This document shows positions 34,644-44,166 of a DNA stretch of 64,000 nt, in pieces (the first letter of the stretch is position 1; each line of letters opens with the position of its first letter). The position numbers and the translations under genes were made by a program. The notes beneath the pieces are model-generated. The model searched no databases, was not told the DNA's origin, and worked only from the letters and a program-made list of their open reading frames with translations. Location of the stretch: assembly GCF_038396765.1 (NCBI RefSeq), contig NZ_CP150096.1, forward strand, positions 1,843,001-1,907,000. Reading direction: 5' to 3'. The DNA is from Chitinophaga caseinilytica. Its GTDB lineage: Bacteria; Bacteroidota; Bacteroidia; Chitinophagales; Chitinophagaceae.

Positions 34644-35934
34644 GATCTGGATCATCATCAAAAGAGAATACCTCACCAGGGTAAGAAAGAAATCTTTCAT
34701 CGTCACCACCCTGCTGTTGCCGGTTTTGTTCGCCGCCATGGTTATTTTACCCGGCCTGCTCATCAACTCCGACAACAATGAAAAAGTGGCCGTGATCGAC
34801 GAAAGCGGCTACTTCGCCGGCAAACTGCCCGACGAAAAAGGCATCCAGTACAAGTTCGTAGACGCCAAACTGGATACGTTCAAGAAATCGTACCGCGACC
34901 AGGGCTATACCGGCCTGCTCCACATACCCAAGCTCGACATCAACCGCCTGCCCGCCATCGTATACTACAGCAAGGGCCAGATGCCTTTTGCGCTGCGCGG
35001 CAGCATGGAAAAGCGGCTTGAAAGCGTGGTGGAAGATAAAAGGATGGAGCTCGCCGGGGTCGACAAATCGAAACTCGAAGAAATCCGTGCAGATATCTCT
35101 ATCGACAACCTCGCCGGCGATGATGAGAAGAAAGGCAGCACCGTAGCGGCTTACATCATCGGTTGGTTCGCCGGGTTCCTCATTTACATCGTATTGCTGG
35201 TGTTCGGCATGATGGTAATGCGCGGGGTGATGGAAGAAAAAACAAATCGCATCGCGGAAGTAATGGTTTCCAGCGTGAAGCCGTTCCAGCTGATGATGGG
35301 CAAGATCGTAGGGATCGCCGGGGTGGGGCTCACACAGTTCCTCATCTGGGTAGGTTTGCTGATCGGTATTTATACCTTGCTGGTGCCGTTGCTGCTGGGG
35401 ACCGACCTGTCTTCGGCAACTGCGGCCACGCAACCGGGCATGAGCGCGGCCACGCAAGACATGGCGCAGAAGATCGCCAATTTCACGGGCAGTGTGAACT
35501 GGTTCTCTATCATTTCGCTGTTCCTGTTCTACTTCCTGGGCGGATACCTTTTCTACGCGGCGCTTTTCGCCGCGGTGGGCAGTTTGGTGAACGAAGACCC
35601 GAACGATGCACAGTCGCTCACGTTCCCCATCACGCTCCCGGTGATCGTGGCCATGGTGATCATGATCCAGGCGGTGGTGAACCCCACGAGCCAGCTGGCC
35701 GTATGGGGAAGCATCATTCCTTTCACATCGCCGGTGGTGATGATGGCGAGGATCCCTTACGGCGTGCCGGGCACGGTGCCGTTCTGGCAGCTCGGTCTTT
35801 CGATGTTTTCGCTCATCGCCGGTTTCCTCGCTACCACCTGGGTGGCCGCGAAGATTTACCGCACGGGGATCCTCATGTACGGTAAAAAAGTGACGCTGGG
35901 CGAAGTGGGGAAATGGATTTTCAGAAAAAGCTAG
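34636..35934 (+). CDS. ABC-2 type exporter permease (NatB-like)
   Basis: 432 residues. An N-terminal membrane helix (VTTLLLPVLFAAMVILPGLL) follows the conserved WIIIKREYLTRVRKKSF, then a large outer loop and about five helices in the C-terminal half (YIIGWFAGFLIYIVLLVFGM, MMVMRGVMEEKTNRIAEVMV, and GSLVNEDPNDAQSLTFPI). This is the layout of ABC2_membrane_3 (NatB) permeases, the membrane half of an ATP-driven exporter with the ATPase at 32947. A terminator follows. Confidence 0.92.
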   Translation: MNKIWIIIKREYLTRVRKKSFIVTTLLLPVLFAAMVILPGLLINSDNNEKVAVIDESGYFAGKLPDEKGIQYKFVDAKLDTFKKSYRDQGYTGLLHIPKLDINRLPAIVYYSKGQMPFALRGSMEKRLESVVEDKRMELAGVDKSKLEEIRADISIDNLAGDDEKKGSTVAAYIIGWFAGFLIYIVLLVFGMMVMRGVMEEKTNRIAEVMVSSVKPFQLMMGKIVGIAGVGLTQFLIWVGLLIGIYTLLVPLLLGTDLSSATAATQPGMSAATQDMAQKIANFTGSVNWFSIISLFLFYFLGGYLFYAALFAAVGSLVNEDPNDAQSLTFPITLPVIVAMVIMIQAVVNPTSQLAVWGSIIPFTSPVVMMARIPYGVPGTVPFWQLGLSMFSLIAGFLATTWVAAKIYRTGILMYGKKVTLGEVGKWIFRKS

Positions 35935-35955
35935 TGAATAGTTCCAGGATAATAG

Positions 35956-35986
35956 AAAAAGGCCATCTTTCCGGATGGCCTTTTTT
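35956..35986. terminator. Bidirectional terminator
   Basis: AAAAAGGCCATC and GATGGCCTTTTTT flank a 6-base loop; A and T tracts serve both the ABC operon and the convergent oxidoreductase. Confidence 0.85.
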
Positions 35987-36013
35987 ATTTGAATTTCTTG
36001 ATGGCAGGGATGA

Positions 36014-36961
36014 TCAGAGCGATCCGAGTTGGGAACAGGTAGTGCGGAACTCGTTCCAGATTTCGTGGAGCACATCGGCCGCGGGCTTGATTTCGCGGAT
36101 AAGCGCGCTCACCTGGCCGATTTCCAGTTCGCCTTCATCGAGCTGTCCTTCGAACATGCCTTTCTTGGCGCGCCCCCGGCCCAGGAGCCCTTTCAGCTGC
36201 TCGATGTCTGCCCCTTCCGTTTCGGCTTTTTTCACCGCTTCGAAAAATGCGTTCTTCAAGAGTCGTACCGGCGTCAACTGCTTCAGCGACAACATCGTAT
36301 CGCCTTCTCCCGCTGTGATCACCGCCTGTTTGAAAGCTTCGTGCGACGAAGCTTCCGGCGTGGCCACGAACCGGCTGCCCACCTGAACGCCCGAAGCGCC
36401 CAGCGCGAAAGCCGCCGCCATGGCCTTTCCCGAGCCGATGCCGCCCGCTGCTATCACAGGGATCGTGACAGCGGCCGCCACCGCGGGGATGAGCACCATG
36501 GTCGTAGTTTCTTCGCGGCCATTGTGGCCCCCGGCTTCGAAACCTTCGGCCACTACCGCGTCTACACCTGCTTCCTGGCTCTTTACTGCGAATTTGCTGC
36601 TCGATACCACGTGTACCACCTTCACACCGTGCTCTTTCAGCAAGGGCGTCCAGGTTTTTGGATTGCCCGCGGAAGTGAACACCACCGGCACTTTCTCTTC
36701 CAGGATGATCTGGATATGTTTGTCGAGATCGGGATATAAGAGCGGTACGTTCACGCCGAAAGGCTTGTCTGTAGCCGATTTGCACTTTTGGATATGTTCG
36801 CGCAGCACATCGGGGTACATGCTGCCGGAGCCGATGACCCCCAGTCCGCCGGCGTTGCTCACCGCACTGGCGAGCCGCCATCCGCTGGCCCAGATCATGC
36901 CTGCCTGGATGATGGGATATTCGATGCCGAATAAGCTGGTAACGGGGTTTTGGAATGCCAT
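36014..36961 (-). CDS. Nitronate monooxygenase/FabK-like flavin oxidoreductase
   Basis: 315 residues, TIM-barrel flavoprotein. Hallmarks: IEYPIIQAGMIWASGWRLAS at the N-terminus, NAGGLGVIGSG, AEGFEAGGHNGREETTTMVL, IPVIAAGGIGSGKAMAAAFA and GASGVQVGSRFVATPEAS. The family includes nitronate monooxygenases and FabK enoyl reductases; which activity applies is not decided by sequence. It lies 15 bases behind a nucleotidyltransferase gene on the same strand. Confidence 0.9.
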   Translation of the reverse strand: MAFQNPVTSLFGIEYPIIQAGMIWASGWRLASAVSNAGGLGVIGSGSMYPDVLREHIQKCKSATDKPFGVNVPLLYPDLDKHIQIILEEKVPVVFTSAGNPKTWTPLLKEHGVKVVHVVSSSKFAVKSQEAGVDAVVAEGFEAGGHNGREETTTMVLIPAVAAAVTIPVIAAGGIGSGKAMAAAFALGASGVQVGSRFVATPEASSHEAFKQAVITAGEGDTMLSLKQLTPVRLLKNAFFEAVKKAETEGADIEQLKGLLGRGRAKKGMFEGQLDEGELEIGQVSALIREIKPAADVLHEIWNEFRTTCSQLGSL

Positions 36962-36976
36962 CTGCCGAAAATTGGT

Positions 36977-37969
36977 TTAACCGAGATCGATTTCCGTGTT
37001 ATCGCCGATATTGAGGCTCTGGCTGAGCCCGCGGATATTGGCGTCGCTACCGATGAGCGACGATTTCAGCACCACTTCGTACAGGTTGCTGAAAGAGCCG
37101 ATGATGGAATCTTTCACGATGGAATAACTGATGACGGTATTATCGCCGATGGCCACGTTGGGGCCGATGATGCTGTTTTTGATATTGCAGCCTTCGCCGA
37201 TGCTCACGGGAGGGATGATGATGGTATTCTCGTAAGGCAGCACCGGGCTGGCCGACAATTTATACTTCTTCAGCAAGGTGGCATTGGTTTCGAGGAGGGT
37301 TTCCTTGCGGCCGCAGTCGAACCAGTTGTTGACCTTGAACGCGTTGAACCGCACGCCGTGCTGGATCATGCACTCGAGGGCATCGGTGAGCTGAAACTCG
37401 TCGTGCGAGCGCACCTGCAGGCGGATATTGTCTTCCAGGCATTGGTACAGTTGTTCCGTTTCCCGGATTTTGTACATGCCTACGAGGGCGAGGTTGGATT
37501 TGGGGATCTGGGGTTTTTCGATCACCCGGGTGATGGTCAGTTCTTCGCCGAGCTCGGCAACGCCAAAGTTGCGGGGATCGTCGACCTTCTTCACGCCCAG
37601 TACGGAAACCGGTGAGTTGATCACTTCCTTGAAATCCACTTCCACGATGGTGTCTCCCAGAACGATGAGCACTTCGTCGCCCGCCACTACGTCTTTGGTC
37701 AGCAGAATGGCGTGGCCGGTGCCTTCGCGGGAATTCTGCTGCACGAAGTGCATCGTCAGATCGGGGTATTTCTTTTCTACGTAATGCTGGATCTTTTCAC
37801 CGAGATAGCCCACCACGAAAACGAATTCGCGGATACCGGACTCCACCAGCTGGTCTACGATAATGCTCAGGATGGTGCGGCCCGCCAGCGGTATCAAAGC
37901 CTTGGGCTGCGTATATGTATGCGGGCGCAATTTTGTGCCTGCACCTGCGACTGGAATAATTGCCTTCAT
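36977..37969 (-). CDS. Sugar-1-phosphate nucleotidyltransferase
   Basis: 330 residues from ATG 37969. The pyrophosphorylase motif KAIIPVAGAGTKLRPHTYTQ and PKALIPLAGRTIL give NTP and sugar-phosphate binding; DTIVEVDF and VIEKPQIP follow. The C-terminal third contains left-handed beta-helix-like hexad repeats (IPPVSIGEGCNIKNSIIGPN). It makes an NDP-sugar, glucose-1-phosphate thymidylyl/uridylyltransferase type by resemblance; the exact substrates are unclear. It may share a transcript with the downstream oxidoreductase. Confidence 0.88.
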   Translation of the reverse strand: MKAIIPVAGAGTKLRPHTYTQPKALIPLAGRTILSIIVDQLVESGIREFVFVVGYLGEKIQHYVEKKYPDLTMHFVQQNSREGTGHAILLTKDVVAGDEVLIVLGDTIVEVDFKEVINSPVSVLGVKKVDDPRNFGVAELGEELTITRVIEKPQIPKSNLALVGMYKIRETEQLYQCLEDNIRLQVRSHDEFQLTDALECMIQHGVRFNAFKVNNWFDCGRKETLLETNATLLKKYKLSASPVLPYENTIIIPPVSIGEGCNIKNSIIGPNVAIGDNTVISYSIVKDSIIGSFSNLYEVVLKSSLIGSDANIRGLSQSLNIGDNTEIDLG

Positions 37970-38160
37970 GTATCGGGTTTGATGGAAGTGGTCCACTGCT
38001 ACAGTTACGGATTCACTTTGCTTCAGGGGGGCAAATTACGGAATAACGGGGAATAAAAACATGATAACGGTCTGGCTGCGAAAAGATATTAGCGTTTTAG
38101 TATATATGGCTGGACGCTACTTTTCATCAATTCCAACTTTATATTTAGTAGGAAGATGAT

Positions 38161-38168
38161 TAATTTTG
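38161..38168 (+). promoter_or_regulatory. glyA -7 promoter box
   Basis: TAATTTTG matches TAnnTTTG, 21 bases before the ATG at 38190. No clear -33 TTG is seen, but the AT-rich context fits. Confidence 0.5.
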
Positions 38169-38189
38169 CGTCTTAAATTTTCTTTCATC

Positions 38190-39470
38190 ATGCAAAGAGA
38201 CCAGCAGATCTTCGACATCATCCGCCAGGAACTGGAAAGGCAGCGCCATGGCATTGAACTGATCGCTTCTGAGAACTTCACGAGCCATCAGGTAATGCAG
38301 GCCATGGGCAACGTAATGACCAACAAGTACGCCGAGGGCTATCCCGGACGCCGCTATTATGGCGGTTGCGAGATAGTTGACATGAGCGAGCAGCTGGCCA
38401 TCGACCGTGCCAAACAGATTTTCGGCATCGAGTACGCCAACGTGCAGCCCCACTCCGGTGCGCAGGCAAACGCGGCGGTTCTGCTGGCCATCCTCCAGCC
38501 GGGCGACAAAATCCTCGGCCTGGACCTCAGCATGGGCGGCCACCTCACGCACGGCTCCGCGGTTAACTTCTCCGGTAAACTGTACCAGCCGTTGTTTTAC
38601 GGTGTGAATAAAGAAACCGGCCTTGTTGAGTACGACAAGATGGAAGAGGTTGCCCTCGCCGAAAAACCCAAACTAATCATCTGCGGTGCTTCGGCATACA
38701 GCCGCGATTGGGATTACACCCGCATCCGCGAGATCGCCGACAAGATCGGTGCCTTCGTGATGGCAGACATCGCGCACCCCGCGGGCCTCATCGCCAAAGG
38801 GCTCCTGAATTCGCCCTTCGCGCATTGCCATTTCGTAACCACCACCACCCACAAAACCCTCCGCGGCCCCCGTGGCGGTATGATCATGATGGGCAAGGAT
38901 TTCGAAAACCCCTTCGGCCTCAAAACCCCGAAAGGCGAAATCCGCATGATGTCTAACCTGCTCGATATGGCCGTGTTCCCCGGCATCCAGGGCGGCCCGC
39001 TCGAACACGTCATCGCCGCCAAAGCGATTTCGTTCTTCGAGATCCTGTCAGACGATTACGATGTATACGCCCGCCAGATCATCAAAAACGCACAGTCCAT
39101 GGCCCGCTCCTTCGTGGAAAAAGGCTACCAGATCATCTCCGGCGGTACCGATAACCACCTCATGCTGATCGACCTCCGCAACAAGAACATCTCCGGTAAA
39201 AAAGCGGAAAATGTGCTCGTTCAGGCAGATATCACCTGCAACAAGAACATGGTCCCCTACGACGATAAATCTCCCTTCATCACCTCCGGCATCCGCGTCG
39301 GCGTTCCCGCCATCACCACCCGCGGCCTGACGGAAGATCACATGCCGCAAATCGTGGAATGGATCGACAAACTGCTCCTCGACGCCGACAACGAAGGCCT
39401 GCAGCAGCGCATCCGTGGCGAAGTGAACGAATTCATGAAACAATTCCCCCTCTACCCCGAAATGGGCTGA
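38190..39470 (+). CDS. glyA: Serine hydroxymethyltransferase
   Basis: 426 residues from ATG 38190. It converts serine and tetrahydrofolate to glycine and methylene-tetrahydrofolate using PLP in the cytoplasm. Diagnostic segments: [54 protein letters not shown]-lysine motif [15 protein letters not shown], and [14 protein letters not shown]. All expected residues are present. Single gene with its own promoter box and a terminator. Confidence 0.97.
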   Translation: MQRDQQIFDIIRQELERQRHGIELIASENFTSHQVMQAMGNVMTNKYAEGYPGRRYYGGCEIVDMSEQLAIDRAKQIFGIEYANVQPHSGAQANAAVLLAILQPGDKILGLDLSMGGHLTHGSAVNFSGKLYQPLFYGVNKETGLVEYDKMEEVALAEKPKLIICGASAYSRDWDYTRIREIADKIGAFVMADIAHPAGLIAKGLLNSPFAHCHFVTTTTHKTLRGPRGGMIMMGKDFENPFGLKTPKGEIRMMSNLLDMAVFPGIQGGPLEHVIAAKAISFFEILSDDYDVYARQIIKNAQSMARSFVEKGYQIISGGTDNHLMLIDLRNKNISGKKAENVLVQADITCNKNMVPYDDKSPFITSGIRVGVPAITTRGLTEDHMPQIVEWIDKLLLDADNEGLQQRIRGEVNEFMKQFPLYPEMG

Positions 39471-39494
39471 GGCTGATCCAAGCGAATAATGAAA

Positions 39495-39538
39495 AAGGCC
39501 GGTCTGGAGCGTATGGCTCCCGGACCGGCCTTCTTCGT
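39495..39538. terminator. Terminator after glyA
   Basis: Long hairpin with outer arms AAGGCCGGTC and GACCGGCCTT, inner GGAGC/GCTCC, loop GTATG, then CTTCGTTT. Between convergent glyA and the beta-helix gene. Confidence 0.8.
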
Positions 39539-39550
39539 TTAACAGGTGAA

Positions 39551-41902
39551 TTATTTATTCGCCAGTGTGATCTCCTGCTCGCGCTGGTTGCGGAACACCA
39601 CCGCTTTCAGGTTGGTGCGCCAGGCGATGGGCTGGTATACGGAAAGGAAGGTTTTTACCGAGTTGACGGGCTGGCCATCCAGTTTCAGCAACACGTCGTT
39701 CGTGCGCAGACCAGCTTTCCAGGCGTCGCTGTTTTCCGGCACCGTTACGAAATACGCGCCTTTTTCATCGGGGAGGCCCGTGGCGGAGCGTTCTCCCAAT
39801 CCTTCGATGTTCTTCACTTTCGCACCTTTCCATTCGAGCAGATCGCCTTTCGAGGATGCGGCGGAAAGCAGGATGGCAGGAAGGGGAACGGGCGCCGCAA
39901 GCTTTTTGTACGACGCGATCCGCGTTCCGAAATTGTCTATCGGAAAATCGCGGTAGGTAATCTTGCCCGGCATGCTGGAGGGTTTCAGCCGGTAATCACC
40001 TTTCTTGAAGTCGCGGAACTGGAGGTCGAGCACATAGGAATTTTTATCCGTGCCGCGCTGCTGTGCCGCTTCGAGGGAAGCCTTGTCGGGGAAGAAATTG
40101 TTATCCACCTTCTTGCCCCAAACATTGACCTGGATGGGCTTGTAGTCGGTAGTCACCACGTTGGCGGTGAACACGTCGTTGCTGTTCGCAAACCATACGT
40201 GCGGGTGGAAAGTGTTATTGATCATCAGGTTGTGATGTACTCTCCTGAAAAATCCTTCCCGCAGTTTCAATCCGCCGTTCAGGCAAACGTTGTCGTAAAT
40301 GTCGTAATAGGAAGAGCCGTCGTCCAGATCGATGTCCCAGCCATGATCGCAGCGGAAACGGTTTTCGCGGAGGATGGTGGTGCCGAGGATGTCGAGCTTC
40401 GTGAGGTTGATGTTCGCCATGGTGGCGCTGTCCATGATCCTGCGGTTGGCGTGCCAGAACCTGTCGCGGCCCCAGCTGTTGAAAGCGCCGTGGTCGCCGG
40501 TTTCGAGTACGGTATTGTATACGTCGTTCCGCTCGATGAGGTGGCCGCCGAACGTTCCTTCGCTGACATTGATGCCCGCGCGCGGCACGTTGTGGATCGT
40601 GTTATGCGCCACATGGATGGCGTTCGAAATGCTGATCTGCACGCCGGCCGATTGCTTTTCGATCTCGCCGGAAAATTGAATGAGGTTGTCTGACGCACTG
40701 CAGTTCTTCGGGAATTCTTCCGATTTGGGGCCAGGCGTGAAGTCCATTTCGCTGAAAGGCACGGCCAGGTTGTATTCGAAAGCCGGAGACCGCACGGCGC
40801 CCGGGCTGCCGACAAACGCGATGCCGGATGCGCCGGGCCTGTATATATGATTGCTGTCGATGCGCACGTTGCGGTTATAGTTGTTCACGAACACAGCGTT
40901 GCCGCCCACTTCGTCGAACAAGCAATTGGTAATGGCCGCGTTTTCAGCCCCTTCCACCAGCACGGCCCCGCCGCGGTAGATGGTCCAGTCGCTGCGCAGG
41001 AGCGGTTCTTTTGTGAGCATGAACGTGCGCTTGTTGCCGGTGAACGTGATCCCGCGGACGGTGACGTTCTTCAAAGGCTGTTCCATACTCCCTTTCAGCA
41101 CGATCAGCTCCGTGGTGGCCGCGTAAGCGATGTTGGCGGCCGGTTTTTTCCCGTTCCCGGGTTGGAAATACAGGGTGTGTTCGGATGCGTCGAAGAACCA
41201 TTCGTGCGGGGCGTCCAGTTCTTCGCGGACGTTTTCCACGAACCGATGGTCGGGGTGGAGGCCCATCTGGCGGTTGTTTTGCCAGCCGCCTTCCAGGATG
41301 GCGTTCCCTTGTGCATCCACGCCGGTCACTTTATAATGATAGCCGCCCCATTCGGCGCGGTGCAACGCGTGGACGATGGCGGTTTCCGGATGTTTCCAGG
41401 TTTTGATGCGCGCCGGTGAAAGTGCGTCGGCAGCAGTGCCATGGTAAAAGCGGGCCGAAGAATCGTAGTTGGGGTAACGGGCGGAGATTTGCAGTTTCCC
41501 ATTTACGTACAGCCTGTCCATTTCCGTGATGCCCGCTGGGATGGCGGTTTTCCAAATGCCGTTCCCGGCGTCCTGCCAATTGGCGGTGAGTTTCCGGGCG
41601 CCGCTGATAACGGGCTTTTCGCCCGGCTGCGCCTTGATGGTAAAGGGTTGGTGTTGCGGATTGTCGGCGGTCGTGAGCACGAAAGGCGCATCAAGATAAT
41701 AGGTGCCGTCCCTTAAAATTACGGTGGTGGCTTTACCGGGAGACCGGCGCCAGGTTTCCCGGGCGCCTTCCAACGTGGCTTTGGGTTTGGCCATAGTACC
41801 GGGATTGGCATCGTTGCCGGTGGGCGATAGGTAGACGAGGGTTTCCTGGGCCTGTAACGCCAGGGGCAACAACAGGCTGCAGGCGATGATCCATTTCAGC
41901 AT
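39551..41902 (-). CDS. Exported right-handed beta-helix protein with C-terminal PDZ domain
   Basis: 783 residues with a signal peptide (MLKWIIACSLLLPLALQAQ). An N-terminal region opens LVYLSPTGNDANPGTMAKPK, typical of pectate-lyase-fold proteins, followed by a parallel beta-helix (about 270-580, repeats such as ENAAITNCLFDEVGGNAVFV and IHVAHNTIHNVPRAGINVSE). The last 100 residues look like a PDZ domain (AYFVTVPENSDAWKAGLRTN, DVLLKLDGQPVNSVKTFLS). The beta-helix suggests polysaccharide binding or cleavage in the periplasm or outside; catalytic residues cannot be fixed by eye. Adding a PDZ domain is uncommon. Confidence 0.85.
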   Translation of the reverse strand: MLKWIIACSLLLPLALQAQETLVYLSPTGNDANPGTMAKPKATLEGARETWRRSPGKATTVILRDGTYYLDAPFVLTTADNPQHQPFTIKAQPGEKPVISGARKLTANWQDAGNGIWKTAIPAGITEMDRLYVNGKLQISARYPNYDSSARFYHGTAADALSPARIKTWKHPETAIVHALHRAEWGGYHYKVTGVDAQGNAILEGGWQNNRQMGLHPDHRFVENVREELDAPHEWFFDASEHTLYFQPGNGKKPAANIAYAATTELIVLKGSMEQPLKNVTVRGITFTGNKRTFMLTKEPLLRSDWTIYRGGAVLVEGAENAAITNCLFDEVGGNAVFVNNYNRNVRIDSNHIYRPGASGIAFVGSPGAVRSPAFEYNLAVPFSEMDFTPGPKSEEFPKNCSASDNLIQFSGEIEKQSAGVQISISNAIHVAHNTIHNVPRAGINVSEGTFGGHLIERNDVYNTVLETGDHGAFNSWGRDRFWHANRRIMDSATMANINLTKLDILGTTILRENRFRCDHGWDIDLDDGSSYYDIYDNVCLNGGLKLREGFFRRVHHNLMINNTFHPHVWFANSNDVFTANVVTTDYKPIQVNVWGKKVDNNFFPDKASLEAAQQRGTDKNSYVLDLQFRDFKKGDYRLKPSSMPGKITYRDFPIDNFGTRIASYKKLAAPVPLPAILLSAASSKGDLLEWKGAKVKNIEGLGERSATGLPDEKGAYFVTVPENSDAWKAGLRTNDVLLKLDGQPVNSVKTFLSVYQPIAWRTNLKAVVFRNQREQEITLANK

Positions 41903-41982
41903 AGCGATTCTTTAGTAATGGCAAGATAGCCCCTTGCTTCCGGGCCGGTTGGTAGTAATTGAACAAATCCTGACAAAATTAT

Positions 41983-42037
41983 TTGGAAGTACGGATTCTA
42001 TCATTACATTTGTAGTGTACTAGTTAAATAGTACACT
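41983..42037 (+). promoter_or_regulatory. Promoter and GntR operator of the ABC operon
   Basis: TTG 41983-41985, 19-base spacer, TACATTTG 42005-42012 (exact TAnnTTTG), then a perfect inverted repeat with arms AGTGTACTA (42014-42022) and TAGTACACT (42029-42037). The operator covers the expected transcription start, so binding would block initiation. The GntR/YtrA-type gene of the same operon (43780) is the likely repressor. Confidence 0.75.
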
Positions 42038-42062
42038 GTTCATCCACCTATAACATTATCAA

Positions 42063-42899
42063 ATGGTATCCCTTCAAAACATTGCCTATTCTTACCGGCG
42101 TGGGAAGCCGGTGCTCGACGGGTTGAGCCTTACCCTGGCACCCGGCCGTATTTACGGCCTCCTCGGCCGCAACGGCACCGGTAAAAGCACGCTGCTTTAC
42201 CAGATGGCCGGTTTGTTATTCCCCCAATCCGGTTCCTGCACGGTGTTCGGTTTCACGCCCATGCGCAGGGAGCCCGCTTTCCTGCAGCAGGTGTACGTGG
42301 TACCGGAAGCGTTCGTTTTGCCCGACCTTTCATCCGGCGCCTACATCCGTTTGAACGCGCCTTTTTATCCCACGTTCGATCATGCGCTGTGCAGCAGTAT
42401 TCTCCAGCAGTTCGGCATCGGGGAAGCAGGCAGGTTGAACCGCCTCAGCCACGGCCAGCAGAAGCAGTTCCAGATCGCCTTCGCCATTGCCACCGGCGCG
42501 AAGCTGTTGCTGCTGGACGAGCCTACCAATGGGCTGGACATCCCCTCCAAACAACAATTCCGCAAAGTAGTGGCGGGCAGCTTGCGCAACGATCAGGTGA
42601 TGGTCATCAGTACGCACCAGGTCCGCGATCTCGACAGCCTCATAGACGATGTGCTGATCCTGGACCAGGGGCGCATCGTGCTGCAGGCGCCGGTGTCGCG
42701 GATCACGGAGCGGCTCGTGTTCCGCAAAGTGAAGGAGCGCGCCGAAAGCGGGAAGCCGCTCTATGCCGAAGAAGCCCTGGGCGGGTTCGCCGTCATCGCC
42801 CGCAACACGACCGACGAAAGCTCGCGGCTCGATATGGAACTGCTGTTCAACGCGGCGCTTTCCGGCGAAACATCCATTCTTCCCATTCTTCAAGATTAA
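42063..42899 (+). CDS. ABC transporter ATP-binding protein (YtrB-like)
   Basis: 278 residues. Walker A LLGRNGTGKST (35-42), signature LSHGQQKQFQI, Walker B KLLLLDEPTNGLD and switch ISTHQVRDLD. First gene of a four-gene unit with a membrane protein, a GntR regulator and an unknown protein. In the YtrA class, such ATPases pair with the next-encoded permease and respond to cell-envelope stress; that analogy is inference. Confidence 0.92.
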   Translation: MVSLQNIAYSYRRGKPVLDGLSLTLAPGRIYGLLGRNGTGKSTLLYQMAGLLFPQSGSCTVFGFTPMRREPAFLQQVYVVPEAFVLPDLSSGAYIRLNAPFYPTFDHALCSSILQQFGIGEAGRLNRLSHGQQKQFQIAFAIATGAKLLLLDEPTNGLDIPSKQQFRKVVAGSLRNDQVMVISTHQVRDLDSLIDDVLILDQGRIVLQAPVSRITERLVFRKVKERAESGKPLYAEEALGGFAVIARNTTDESSRLDMELLFNAALSGETSILPILQD

Positions 42900-42909
42900 A
42901 ATCCCGACC

Positions 42910-43761
42910 ATGCAATTTTCACTCAATCGGTGCGTACAGTTGCTCAAGCTGCAACTCGTCACAGACCGCAAATTATATCTCTACGGTGCATTGGCGCTAT
43001 TCGCAACGCAGTTTTCCGTGTTGTTGTATTATGCCCTTACGTTCGAAGACGGGCTTTTCTTCGAGAAGCAGGAAGGTTTCGTGCTGGAGGGCTTCATCAT
43101 TTTCAATTTCATCATGGCCGCCGTGTGTTTCCGGGATTTGCACGCAGGTTCTTCAAGGCTGCGTGCGCTGATGTTGCCGGTTTCAGTGGCAGAGCGAATC
43201 GCTGTGGGCGTTTTTACGATCCTGGTCGTGTTGCCGGTCGGTTATTTTGCTTCCAGCTTCCTGAGCGCGGGTATCGTGCATCAGATCGACAACCAGGTAT
43301 TGCTGAACGCTAACCGGTTTTACTTTTTCAATGGGGCAAGGGGAATCGACTTATCGTTTTTGAAGATGTTCTTAACGATATTTATTATAGGATTAGCAGC
43401 CAGCGCGGTTTTCAGGAAATTTGCGGTAGTGAAGGCGGTAGCCGCGTTTTTACTGTTGTTCGTTGGCATCAACGCCGTCAACAGCCTGTTCGCCAGGCTC
43501 CTGCTGGATAAGCTCCCGTTGACGGAAAGCATGCGCGAGCAGCGGGTCGGCATCATTCCTGACCATGTCAATACGTTCAATCACGGCCCGTTCGGGACAT
43601 GGTACTTTGATACGAGGGATGAATCGGGCCAGTCTGTCCTGTATTACCAGGTAAAGGCCACCGCTAGCGTAGAAATGATTGAAATGATCGCAGGGTACCT
43701 GATGTTGTTCGGCTTGATGTACGTGACCGTTCTGAAACTCCGCGAGCAAGAACTTTCCTGA
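42910..43761 (+). CDS. ABC transporter membrane subunit
   Basis: 283 residues, starting at ATG 42910, 10 bases after the ATPase gene. About six hydrophobic helices (YLYGALALFATQFSVLLYYA, IIFNFIMAAVCF, IAVGVFTILVVLPVGYFASS, and MLFGLMYVTVLKL at the C-terminus). No conserved motif beyond membrane topology; position between an ABC ATPase and its GntR repressor identifies it as the permease. Confidence 0.8.
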   Translation: MQFSLNRCVQLLKLQLVTDRKLYLYGALALFATQFSVLLYYALTFEDGLFFEKQEGFVLEGFIIFNFIMAAVCFRDLHAGSSRLRALMLPVSVAERIAVGVFTILVVLPVGYFASSFLSAGIVHQIDNQVLLNANRFYFFNGARGIDLSFLKMFLTIFIIGLAASAVFRKFAVVKAVAAFLLLFVGINAVNSLFARLLLDKLPLTESMREQRVGIIPDHVNTFNHGPFGTWYFDTRDESGQSVLYYQVKATASVEMIEMIAGYLMLFGLMYVTVLKLREQELS

Positions 43762-43779
43762 CAACCTCAACTGAAAATC

Positions 43780-44157
43780 ATGGAATTTAATAATCAATTA
43801 TCCATCTACCTCCAGATCGCCGACCATGTTTGCGACCGCATTCAGCTGGGGGAGTGGGTTGAGGAGGGAAAAATACCTTCGGTACGGGAGCTTGCGGTGA
43901 GCCTCGAAGTGAATCCCAATACCGTCATGCGCTCTTACGAGCATCTGCAGCAATTGGGCGTCATTTACACGCGGCGCGGCCTGGGTTACTTCGTTTCTCC
44001 CGGCGCGGTCAGCAAAGTAACGGGGCTGCGGAAAGAACAGTTCCTGGAAGAAGAGCTGCCGCAGTTTTTCCGGAAAATCTATCTCCTCGGTATCGGGCTC
44101 GACGAGCTGAAAGACCGGTTCGAAACATTTAAAGACCGCCAGTTAAAGGCGCAATAA
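43780..44157 (+). CDS. GntR-family regulator, YtrA subfamily
   Basis: 125 residues, the short YtrA form: an N-terminal winged helix (LSIYLQIADHVCDRIQLGEW, IPSVRELAVSLEVNPNTVMR, SYEHLQQLGVIYTRRGLGYF) and a short C-terminal helical dimerisation segment without ligand domain. It lies third in the ABC operon and the promoter carries a perfect inverted repeat over the start site, so autorepression is expected. Confidence 0.93.
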   Translation: MEFNNQLSIYLQIADHVCDRIQLGEWVEEGKIPSVRELAVSLEVNPNTVMRSYEHLQQLGVIYTRRGLGYFVSPGAVSKVTGLRKEQFLEEELPQFFRKIYLLGIGLDELKDRFETFKDRQLKAQ

Positions 44158-44166
44158 AAACACCAT

